Shown here: in pieces, positions 18,961 through 27,220 of the stretch | Layout of the letters: each line of letters opens with the position of its first letter | Numbering within the stretch: the first letter of the stretch is position 1 | Assembly (NCBI GenBank): GCA_020850535.1 | Contig: JADZEM010000058.1 | Location: 1-61,858 of the forward strand | Reading direction: 5' to 3' | Origin: Chloroflexota bacterium | GTDB taxonomy: Bacteria > Chloroflexota > UBA6077 > JACCZL01 | Length of the DNA: 61,858 nucleotides | Program-made: the position numbers and the translations under genes | Notes under the pieces: model-generated | The model's database searches: none | Told to the model about the DNA's origin: nothing | What the model saw: only the letters and a program-made list of their open reading frames with translations

Positions 18961-19020
18961 GCGGATGTGGAAGCAGGCATGCGGGTGTGGATGAGGGTGT
19001 GCGGGTGTGGACGAGGGTGT
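18961..19020. repeat. Three 20-bp tandem units in a divergent promoter region
   Basis: Two nearly identical 20-bp units (GCGGGTGTGGAYGAGGGTGT) at 18981-19000 and 19001-19020 follow a decayed third unit at 18961-18980. They lie between the divergent epimerase and membrane-protein genes. A TATACT hexamer (19025-19030) follows directly and could be the -10 of the plus-strand cluster. A matching -35 is not clear. Confidence 0.65.
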
Positions 19021-19108
19021 GCCGTATACTTCGGTGTCTTCCGGCTCCAGCCCATGCGCGCGCCCTGAGCTGGCCGCCCTCGGGCAACGAGGTGAGTTCG
19101 TCGTCCTG

Positions 19109-22100
19109 ATGCCCCAGGCCCGTCCGTTGCTGTTTGGCGCTGTCCTGCTCGCGCTCGCGATGCCCGGACACCCGCTTGCACACTTGAGCGGTCTGCCGCT
19201 GAGCGTGCCGAGCCTCTGCCTCGTGCTGCTCGTCGCGGGGTGGATGGTAGCGTTGCCGGGCGTGCCCACACGGGCGGGCCTCTGGTCCGGTGCGCTGGCG
19301 CTGCTGGCTGCGCTGAAGCTGGCGACCTTCTGGCTCGCGCCGACCTACGGCCTGACCGGCGAGTATCTGACCGACGGCAAGCCAGGGACGGTCCGCGTGG
19401 ATCGCGTGCTGGCGCTCCACGGCGACGAGTTCCCGGTCCACTTCTTCAACGACGTTCGGCGCTTCAACTACTACACGCCGGCCGATCCGAAGCGCGACCT
19501 GCTCCCGTTCACCGTGTCCTGGACCGGGCAGATCGTCGTTTCGGCCGGTGGGCCGCAGACGCTGACGCTCCAGTCCAACGGTCTGGCGTCCGTTCAGATC
19601 GACAACGGCCCGCCAGCCTCGATTGCGGAATCCGGCCGCGTGCGCGAGGCGAGCCTGACGTTCGACGTCCCGCCCGGCCTCTACCCGATTGTGGTCAGCT
19701 ACAGCCGCCCCGACGAGATGATGCCGTGGCTGGCGCTCGACACGCCGTCGGCGCTCGTCACGATGGGCACATCGGCGGAGGCGGTCGCTCGGGATACGTG
19801 GCTGCGGCAGGTTGGCACGCTGCTCGACGCTGCACTCGTCGGCCTGGTCGCCCTGGGGTTCCTCGCGCACCTGCGGGTCCGCGGACTCGTCTCACCTTCT
19901 CCGACGCCCAGAGCGGGTTGGGGGGCGAGATTCGCCTCTGGCCCGGGGCGTGAGGTCTTCCCCGCGCGGCTCCTGCTCGCCGCCTACCTCGTGCTGGCCG
20001 GCGGCTGGGAGCTTCTCGGGCATCTGCACCTGTACGGTCGGGCGGTGTTGTTGTCCGGCGGCAACGACTGGCTCGCCTATGAAGGCTTCGCTCGCGATCT
20101 CCTCACCAATGGCCCATTGCTGACCGAGGCCCGGCCGCTCGGGCAGGGGCTGCCGTTCTACTACCAGCCGCTCTACATCTACTGGGTGGCCTTCTCCCAC
20201 CTGATCCTGGGCGAGAGCCTGTTCGCGCCGCTGTTCATGAACGCCGTGCTCGGCGTCTGCGCCGGCCTCGGGCTGTTTGCCCTCACTCGTGAGCTGTTCG
20301 GGCGGGGCGCGGCGGTCGTCGCGCTGCTGCTGTTCGAGGCGTACCGCCAGACCGTCTTCGAGCCGACGGCTGGCCTGTTGCTCTCCGAGAACCTGATCTT
20401 CCCGATCCTGCCAATCTTTCTGCTGCTCCTGGTCCGGCTTGCCCGGTCCGGGCGGTGGCGAGCGGCTGTCGGAGCCGGCTTCGTGCTGGGCCTGGGCGGG
20501 CTGGCCCGCACCACGCCGCTGGCGATCCTGCCCCCGGCCGTGCTGGTACTGCTGCTGGCGTGGCGGCGCTTCGACCTGAGCCGCGTCGGGCCGCGCTGGC
20601 TGGCGTACGGCGGCTCACTCTGTCCGCTGGGCTGGCGAAGGACGGCCGGCCTGCTCGCCGTGTTCGTCGCCGTGGTCATCCTGACGCTCGGCCTCGCCAC
20701 CACCCGCAACTACGTCGTCTCGGGCCGCTTCGTGCCGATCACCAGCAGCGCCGGGGCGAACCTCTGGGAGGCGCATCGCCCGTCCGCGAAGGTCGACCTC
20801 TCGCGGGTGGACAAAGACCCGCTCTACGAGCGGCTGGGCCTGGACCGCACCACCCGCGAGGTGGTCGAGTTCATCCGCCAGGACCCCGTCGGGTACGTCG
20901 GCACGCTGGTCCCGATGTTCCTCTACGCTGTTGGCGTGGTCGGCGCGGTGAGCGGCTCGTGGCAGATCCATCCCGGCCTCTTTGGGCTGTGGGTCGGCTA
21001 CCTGCTGGTGACGCTGCTGCTGCCGCGCGCGCGAGCGCTGCCGACGTGGTTCGTCCACGCCTTCATCTGGAGCCATCTCGCCCAGATGACCGTCTTCTTC
21101 TCGCACCAGTACGGCTTCCGACTGATCCTGCCGATGTACGTGGCGATGGTCCCCATCGCTGCCGTCGGCATCTGGACGGTCGCCGAGCGCCTTGGGCGCC
21201 TGATGCGTCCGCTCGGGGTTCGCCTGCCGTCCGGCGCGCCATTGCCGCCGGCGGCACGTGCGTCCCTGGTGCTGGTAGCAGTTGTGGGTGGCTCGGCCAG
21301 CCTGGGGGCTGGTGAGTGGCGCGGCCACGACGCGGCCCGCGAGGCGTTCTACGGCCTGAACGGCGACGTGGCCATCGCCACCCGGCAGGCGAGTCGGCCG
21401 GAGCTCCTGATGCGGGCGGACGCCGTCTACTTCGTGGGCGACGACAGCCGCTCGACGGACGTGGCCTACCTGACCGGCCTCGCCTACCCGACGCTCCGCT
21501 GGTTCGACGGCGCGCGTGGCTTCGTGCTGCCGCCTCAGGGCCAGGACGCGTTGTACGTCGCCCCGGACCGCGCTGCCGCTGACTTCGCCGTGCGCTGCCT
21601 GGGTGACGGGGCGCTGCTCGGGCGGGAGCGCGACGCGGTGACGGGCGCTGCCCTCAACCTCTACCTCGCCGGAGCCGGCGTCGGGGAGTGCGCTGCGCCG
21701 CGCCAGACGCTCGGCGCGTCGTTCGGCGAGGGGCAGACCGAGAACGCGAAGCTGCTGGGCCTGGATGGTCCGGCCTCCATCGAGCCGGGCCGTACCATGG
21801 ATGTGCTGATCTACTGGGAGGCTGTCAGTCGGCCACGCAACCGCGCCCGGCCGTTCGTGCGGCTGGTGGACAGCCAGGGCCGTCGCTGGGGGCAGGCCGA
21901 GACGGCCGTCTACCCGAGCGCCGCCTGGCGGCCCGGCGAGCGGGCCGTCGGCGTGGCGCGCCTGGAGGTCGATCCGACGCTGCCGCCGGGCGAGTACCGC
22001 CTGGACGGCGGCTTCACGGTGGCGTCAGGACAGGCCAGGACGGTCGAAGATGGCCCGTGGGGCAGCGCCGGCCTGCCACAGGCGCGCGGCGCAACCGTCC

Positions 22101-22954
22101 GGCTGGTCAGCCGCTCCATGCCACTCTCGCCAGATGTCCTGCCACTGGATCGGCGCCTCGACGCGCAGGCGGACGGCGCACGGCTGGTCGGGGTGGACTT
22201 CGACCGAGACGCCGCCCGGGCCGGCGAGCGTCTGCGGCTGAGCCTGTTCTGGGAGAGTACCAGCCCCCGCCCCGAGCCACGCGAGGTCAGCCTCGTGCTG
22301 CGGCAGCCGGGCGGAGCGGTCCTCACGGAGTGGCGCAGCGTCCCGGTCGATGGCGCCTACCCGACAACCGACTGGAAGCGCGGCGAGATCGTGCGTGACA
22401 CCTGGGATCTCACCCTGCCGGCATCGCTCGGCGCGGGCGCGTTCGAGCTGGCCGCGGCGCTCGTGGTACCGGGACAGGCGGCCACGGGACCTATCGGCCT
22501 TGGACATATCACGGTGCAGGCTGCCGACCGCGAATTGAAGGAGCCAGAGCTGCGCATGCGGGTGGACGCGGCGTTCGTGGGCGGCGCGCAACTGCTCGGC
22601 TACGATCTGAAGGCTCGGCGCGTGCGGCCCGGCGACAACCTCGATCTGACGCTCGTCTGGCGGGCCGCGCAACCGAGTCTACGCGATCAGGTACTCGCGC
22701 TGGCCCTGCTGGACGAGTCCGGCCGCATCCTCTCGCAGTGGGAGAGCGAGCCGGCCGGCGGCAAGCGTCCGACCTCCGGCTGGACGACCGACGAGTTCAT
22801 CGAGGACGGCTGGAAGGTCCGTCTGCCGCGTGAGCTACCGAAGGGAAAGGTCCGGCTGGCCGTCTCGACGATCGACCCCGTCGCCAACCAGCGCATCCTG
22901 ACCACCGCCGGCGGGGTCTGGGTCGATCTGCCGCTGGAGGTCACGCCCGAGTGA
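19109..22954 (+). CDS. Giant GT39-type membrane glycosyltransferase with PA14-like and three C-terminal beta modules
   Basis: About 1281 aa. Two or three membrane segments open the protein. A PA14-like sheet domain with FFNDVRRFNYY follows (about residues 95-225). The multi-spanning GT-C-type core contains GGNDWLAYEGFARDLL and PFYYQPLYIYW (about 230-740). About 540 extracytoplasmic residues end the protein as three related beta-sandwich modules, each with a W near 'LxLxW' and a closing 'LPxGxxRL' pattern. It probably moves a sugar from a lipid carrier to a surface acceptor, with the added domains binding glycan; this is inference. ATG 19109 is preferred over 19007, because the upstream 34 codons run through a tandem repeat and the likely -10. 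It overlaps the next gene by GTGA. Confidence 0.7.
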   Translation: MPQARPLLFGAVLLALAMPGHPLAHLSGLPLSVPSLCLVLLVAGWMVALPGVPTRAGLWSGALALLAALKLATFWLAPTYGLTGEYLTDGKPGTVRVDRVLALHGDEFPVHFFNDVRRFNYYTPADPKRDLLPFTVSWTGQIVVSAGGPQTLTLQSNGLASVQIDNGPPASIAESGRVREASLTFDVPPGLYPIVVSYSRPDEMMPWLALDTPSALVTMGTSAEAVARDTWLRQVGTLLDAALVGLVALGFLAHLRVRGLVSPSPTPRAGWGARFASGPGREVFPARLLLAAYLVLAGGWELLGHLHLYGRAVLLSGGNDWLAYEGFARDLLTNGPLLTEARPLGQGLPFYYQPLYIYWVAFSHLILGESLFAPLFMNAVLGVCAGLGLFALTRELFGRGAAVVALLLFEAYRQTVFEPTAGLLLSENLIFPILPIFLLLLVRLARSGRWRAAVGAGFVLGLGGLARTTPLAILPPAVLVLLLAWRRFDLSRVGPRWLAYGGSLCPLGWRRTAGLLAVFVAVVILTLGLATTRNYVVSGRFVPITSSAGANLWEAHRPSAKVDLSRVDKDPLYERLGLDRTTREVVEFIRQDPVGYVGTLVPMFLYAVGVVGAVSGSWQIHPGLFGLWVGYLLVTLLLPRARALPTWFVHAFIWSHLAQMTVFFSHQYGFRLILPMYVAMVPIAAVGIWTVAERLGRLMRPLGVRLPSGAPLPPAARASLVLVAVVGGSASLGAGEWRGHDAAREAFYGLNGDVAIATRQASRPELLMRADAVYFVGDDSRSTDVAYLTGLAYPTLRWFDGARGFVLPPQGQDALYVAPDRAAADFAVRCLGDGALLGRERDAVTGAALNLYLAGAGVGECAAPRQTLGASFGEGQTENAKLLGLDGPASIEPGRTMDVLIYWEAVSRPRNRARPFVRLVDSQGRRWGQAETAVYPSAAWRPGERAVGVARLEVDPTLPPGEYRLDGGFTVASGQARTVEDGPWGSAGLPQARGATVRLVSRSMPLSPDVLPLDRRLDAQADGARLVGVDFDRDAARAGERLRLSLFWESTSPRPEPREVSLVLRQPGGAVLTEWRSVPVDGAYPTTDWKRGEIVRDTWDLTLPASLGAGAFELAAALVVPGQAATGPIGLGHITVQAADRELKEPELRMRVDAAFVGGAQLLGYDLKARRVRPGDNLDLTLVWRAAQPSLRDQVLALALLDESGRILSQWESEPAGGKRPTSGWTTDEFIEDGWKVRLPRELPKGKVRLAVSTIDPVANQRILTTAGGVWVDLPLEVTPE

Positions 22955-25257
22955 GCCGGCACCTGATGGTCATCAGCCCTGGACGCGCGAGGCTGCTCGT
23001 GGTGGCCGCGGCGCTGGCGTACCTGCTGGTGGACGGCCACCCGGAAAGCTGGCTGAACGGATTGCCCTGGCGACCGCTCAGCCTGGCAGTCGCCGTGGTG
23101 GGTGGCGTGGCAGCCTGGGTGCTCTGGCCCCGGCAGGTCTCTCCCCCTCTCCCGCGCACAGAGACGTCGGCGCAGCCGATGTTCGCGCCGCGCAACGGAG
23201 GGGGCTGGGGGGTGAGGGCCTCCTCGGGCGTGAGGTTACCCTTCATCTTTGCAGCCTCCATCCTGATCCTCACCGCTGCCAGGGGCGTCGTCGGCTGGCA
23301 GGCGCTCCCCTCGGGACTGCCCGGCTGGTACTTCGACAACAGCCGCTTCCAGGGCGACTTCGAGCGCTCGACCGACTTCCTCGGCGAGCCGTGGACCCGC
23401 CGCGAGCGCGAGATCGACTTCGGCGGCGACGAGTTCCCGACCTTCTTCCTCAACGACGTGCAGCGCTTCAACTTCTACGGCTCCGAGGCTGAGCGGCGGA
23501 AGAACCTGCCGTTCTCGGCCCGCTGGGACGGTTTCCTGTACGTGCCGGCCGGCGGCAGTTACCAGCTTTGGCTGACAGCGTCAGGGCCGGCCGCCTTGCG
23601 GATAGGTGACCGGCAAGTCGCAGCCGTGGACGCCGATGGTCGCCAGACCGCCGTCGTGACGCTCGATCTGGCGGCTGGCTCGCACCCCGTCCGCCTGACC
23701 TATGCCCGCCGACCGCCCCGTTCGCCCGATCTCAAGCTGGAGTGGTCGCTCGACGGTCGCCGCCAGCCGATCCGCGTGCCGTACTGGTTTCCCGCCAGCG
23801 TTACGCCAGCCCAGTGGGAGGCGGATCGCACATGGCTGACGGCCTCAAGAGCGCTGGACGCCGCGTTCCTGGTGCTGGTCGGCGTCGGTGCAGTGTTGCT
23901 GTCCGGGCTGGCCGTGCGGCGCTTCGTCCGACTGCCGGCCGCGCGCTGGCCGATCCTTGAGCACGTGCTGCTCGGTGTGTGGCTGCTGGCCGTGTTCTGG
24001 ACGGCGACGGTTCCGCGCCTCGACCGCGTGGACAAGATGGCGCTGCTTGGCGGCGGCCAGGACTGGCTGACCCACGAGACGTTCGCCCGCGACATCCTTA
24101 TCGGCGGGCCGTTGATGACGCTCGGGAAGCCGCTCGGCGAGGGGCGCACCTTCTACGCGCAGCCGTTCTACCCGTACGCCCTGGCCGCCTTCCACGCCCT
24201 GACCGGCGAGGATCAGTTCGGCGCGCTGGCGATCCAGGTGCTCGGCTCGGCGCTGACGGGTGTGCTGCTCTACTTCCTGGCGAAGCGGTTGTTCGGGCAG
24301 TGGGCGGCGCTGGCGACCTTCGTGCTGTACCTGCCGCTCTGGAAGTGGCACCTCGAATGGGTGGCCTACCGGCTGATCTCCGAGGCGATCTACTTCGCGA
24401 TCCTGCCGGCGCTGCTGCTGATACTGGTGCGCCTGCTGGACGAGCGGCGGGCGCGCGACCTGATCCTCGGCGGCGTCCTGCTCGGCCTCGCCATCGTGAC
24501 GCGTGGCCCGACGCTGCTCTACGTGCCGTTTGTCGGCGCGATCCTCTGGTGGGGGCTGCGACGGACAGGCCTGGCGCGGGCCGTCGTGGCGCGGCAACTG
24601 GCTGTCCTGGCCTTCGCGATGGCGCTGGCGATCGGGCTGGTCCCGATCCGCAATCAACTGGTGGCCGGACAGCCGTCGCTGCTGGCGTCGAGCGGCGGCG
24701 TCAACCTCCAGAAACTGCACCGTCCGTCCAACGGCGTCCGCCTGGGGGTGGCGCAGGAGCGCTGGTTCGCGCCGTTCATCGGCGACGCCCCGACCCGTGA
24801 GACGGTCGAATTCCTGCTGCAAGATCCGGCCGGCTACGCCTGGGCCTGCGTGCTGCTGGCGGCCTACACCCTCGGGTACGGCGCGGCCGTCGAGGAGAGC
24901 ACCATCACCGTCTGGCCGGAGCTGATCCTGTTCAACCTGCTGTATCTGCTGGCGATCATCCTCCTGGCGCGTGCCCGCTCGCCAAGGGCGCTGTTGCTGC
25001 ACGCCTTCGTGCTGATCCACTTCGCCACGATGGTCATCTTCGTGCCGTACGACTACGACAACCGGCTGGTGCTGCCGATGTACCTGCCCATCATCGTGTT
25101 CGGCGGCTACTTGTTGGCGACCGTCATTCAGCGAGCCGCCGCGCCGCTGACCGGTCGCATGCGCGCCGACGCGACCGTGGCCGCCTCGGGCCTGACCTTG
25201 GCGACGGATCGGGGGCGTCTGACGGGTGTCGCGACGCCGCGCGAGGACGTGCGGTGA
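22951..25257 (+). CDS. GT39-type membrane glycosyltransferase with PA14-like domain (paralogue 2)
   Basis: A 768-aa paralogue of its neighbour without the C-terminal modules. Short N-terminal membrane segments lead to a PA14-like domain with FFLNDVQRFNFYG and WDGFLYVPAGGSYQLWL, the classic PA14 'fluid from ligand' strand pattern. The core then carries GGGQDWLTHETFARDIL, PLGEGRTFYAQPFYPY and LLIRGP-like positive loops. Acidic residues in the first large loop fit a GT-C catalytic site. The GTG start is coupled to the upstream stop. Function is probably transfer of a lipid-linked sugar to cell-surface polymer; donor and acceptor are unknown. Confidence 0.72.
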   Translation: MSRHLMVISPGRARLLVVAAALAYLLVDGHPESWLNGLPWRPLSLAVAVVGGVAAWVLWPRQVSPPLPRTETSAQPMFAPRNGGGWGVRASSGVRLPFIFAASILILTAARGVVGWQALPSGLPGWYFDNSRFQGDFERSTDFLGEPWTRREREIDFGGDEFPTFFLNDVQRFNFYGSEAERRKNLPFSARWDGFLYVPAGGSYQLWLTASGPAALRIGDRQVAAVDADGRQTAVVTLDLAAGSHPVRLTYARRPPRSPDLKLEWSLDGRRQPIRVPYWFPASVTPAQWEADRTWLTASRALDAAFLVLVGVGAVLLSGLAVRRFVRLPAARWPILEHVLLGVWLLAVFWTATVPRLDRVDKMALLGGGQDWLTHETFARDILIGGPLMTLGKPLGEGRTFYAQPFYPYALAAFHALTGEDQFGALAIQVLGSALTGVLLYFLAKRLFGQWAALATFVLYLPLWKWHLEWVAYRLISEAIYFAILPALLLILVRLLDERRARDLILGGVLLGLAIVTRGPTLLYVPFVGAILWWGLRRTGLARAVVARQLAVLAFAMALAIGLVPIRNQLVAGQPSLLASSGGVNLQKLHRPSNGVRLGVAQERWFAPFIGDAPTRETVEFLLQDPAGYAWACVLLAAYTLGYGAAVEESTITVWPELILFNLLYLLAIILLARARSPRALLLHAFVLIHFATMVIFVPYDYDNRLVLPMYLPIIVFGGYLLATVIQRAAAPLTGRMRADATVAASGLTLATDRGRLTGVATPREDVR

Positions 25258-25303
25258 CGATGCACAATCAGGCCGAATCGCGAGTGCGCGGCCTGCCCTC
25301 CGC

Positions 25304-25309
25304 TATACT
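25304..25309 (+). promoter_or_regulatory. Possible -10 element before DUF2079 gene
   Basis: A TATACT hexamer stands out in the GC-rich 102-bp gap before the DUF2079 gene, at a sensible 50-bp distance from its ATG. No good -35 is visible 16-18 bases upstream, so this is only a candidate secondary promoter within the cluster. Confidence 0.3.
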
Positions 25310-25359
25310 CACCCGAGCCTGCCGGCCGGCCAGTCCGGCCCTCTGAGGCGGCCTCCCGC

Positions 25360-27219
25360 ATGGTCACTGACGTCGTCGAACGAGCCGCTCGCCCCGCCGC
25401 GCCTCCTGTGAGTGCGCGCAGTCAGGCGTCCGCGCGGATCAGGCTCGACGTGCTGGCGCTGGTGCTCGCCCCGCTGCTCGGACTCGGGTTCTTCGCCGTG
25501 ACGACCTGGCTGGCGTTCGCCCGGCACGACACGTTCATGACCGGGCGGTATGACCTGGAGATCTACACCCAGGTCGTCTGGAACACGGCGCACGGGCGGC
25601 CCTTCGAGACGACCCTGCTCAAGACGAACCTGAGCCACCTCGCCGAGCACGTCGCGCTGGTGTTGCTGCCGGTTGCCGCCCTCTATCGGCTCTACCCCGA
25701 TCCCAAACTGCTGATCGCGATCCAGCAAGCTTCGCTGGCGCTGCTGGGCTGGCCGCTGTTCGTCGTGGCCCGCCAGCGGCTCGGGTCGGCGTGGCAGGCC
25801 GTCGTCGTGCTGGCCGGCTTCTACCTGACGCCGGCGCTGGCCGGGGTGGCCCTGGACGACTTCCACGCCGTGGCCGTCGCGGCGCTGCCGCTGGCCGCTG
25901 GCATGGCGCTGATCCTGACCGGCCGGCCCCGGCTGGGGGCGGCTATCGCGCTGCTGGCGCTGCCGTTCGAGGAGGAGACGGCGCTCGTCGTCATCGGCGT
26001 CGGCGCGATGCTCTTCCTGCGCCGTGAGCGGCTGCTCGGCATCGCCGTCGCGGGGATCGCGGCAGCGTATCTCGCCTTGCTGATCCTGGTCGTCATGCCG
26101 AGCTTCCACGATCAGCGGACGCTCGGATCGGTCGAAGGCAACCGCACGCTGAACCACTTTCAAGAGATCCGGCAGGATCCCCGCAAGGTGCTGGACCGGG
26201 TATTCGGGGAGCGCGGCCAGGACGCCCTGAAATGGGTGGGCCTTTCGACGGGCGGGCTGGCGCTGCTCTCGCCGGCCACGGCGATCACGGCCGGGCCGTC
26301 GCTGGCGGCGCTGCTGCTCCAGAACCGCGACGACACGTTCGGTCGGCACTGGGTCGCGCCGCTGCTGGTGGGAGTCTGGATGGCGACGGCCCTGGGACTG
26401 GCGCGCCTGCCGTCCGGCTGGCGGCGTAGCGCCGGGCTGGCGCTGCTGGTCGTCGGTGCTGCTGTGGCGTACCGGCTGGTCAGCCCGTTGCCGGGCGGCG
26501 GCAAGTTCGACCCGGCCGCCCTCCGCCCGGATGAGCGGACGCGCTTGCTCCAGCGGGCCGTCGAGCGGATTCCTGACCAGGGTGTCGTCGTCGCCAGCCC
26601 GAATCTGGTGGCGCATCTTGCGGACCGGCCCGAAGCCTACGTCTTCCCCATCGACAGCCACTACGCCGAGGAGCTGGGCTGGCGGAAGAAGCGGCCCGAC
26701 TACTACGCCCTCGATCTGGTGGACGAGCTGACGAACCGCGCCACCAACTCCGAGCGGCTCAATCCGCTGGCCGCCGACAAGCCGTTCAACGTCTGGTCGG
26801 CCGGCCACAAGGTGATGGTGCTGATGGATGCCGACCGCGCGCCACAGCACCTGCTCGATCAGCGCTGGGGCGACCGCGTCCTGCTCAAGGGGTACGACGC
26901 TGAGCGCGTGGCCGAGGGCACGCGCCTGACGCTCTACTGGGAGCGCTACGACGACGCCCGTGGCCGCTACGACCGCGAGCTTGACATCGTGGATCGCAAC
27001 GAGCTGCCCGTCATGTACGAGCAGGACATGGCGCTCTCAGCCGTCTACGGTTTGAACAAGTGGCGGCTCGGCCAGACCATCATGGACGAGGTGCTGATCC
27101 CGCCGGCTGACGGCCCGATCCGCGTCCGCATCAAGTGGGTGGCCGAGGACAAGCGTCGCCCGTTCCTGCTGCAGAACCGGGCCGAGCACTTCGATCTGAT
27201 GATCGACGCGAGCCGATAG
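25360..27219 (+). CDS. DUF2079 membrane protein
   Basis: A 619-aa polytopic protein with the DUF2079 (PF09852) hallmarks RYDLEIYTQVVWNTAHG and the LSHLAEHVALVLLPVAALYRL loop, then FEEETALVVIGVGAM. Members resemble GT-C glycosyltransferases and are abundant in Chloroflexota and Cyanobacteria; no reaction is established. The last 150 residues lie outside the membrane and hold one copy of the beta module seen three times in the 19109 gene (RLTLYWERYDD). Being inserted between PA14-type paralogues suggests a role in the same surface-glycan step. Confidence 0.75.
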   Translation: MVTDVVERAARPAAPPVSARSQASARIRLDVLALVLAPLLGLGFFAVTTWLAFARHDTFMTGRYDLEIYTQVVWNTAHGRPFETTLLKTNLSHLAEHVALVLLPVAALYRLYPDPKLLIAIQQASLALLGWPLFVVARQRLGSAWQAVVVLAGFYLTPALAGVALDDFHAVAVAALPLAAGMALILTGRPRLGAAIALLALPFEEETALVVIGVGAMLFLRRERLLGIAVAGIAAAYLALLILVVMPSFHDQRTLGSVEGNRTLNHFQEIRQDPRKVLDRVFGERGQDALKWVGLSTGGLALLSPATAITAGPSLAALLLQNRDDTFGRHWVAPLLVGVWMATALGLARLPSGWRRSAGLALLVVGAAVAYRLVSPLPGGGKFDPAALRPDERTRLLQRAVERIPDQGVVVASPNLVAHLADRPEAYVFPIDSHYAEELGWRKKRPDYYALDLVDELTNRATNSERLNPLAADKPFNVWSAGHKVMVLMDADRAPQHLLDQRWGDRVLLKGYDAERVAEGTRLTLYWERYDDARGRYDRELDIVDRNELPVMYEQDMALSAVYGLNKWRLGQTIMDEVLIPPADGPIRVRIKWVAEDKRRPFLLQNRAEHFDLMIDASR

Positions 27220-27220
27220 C

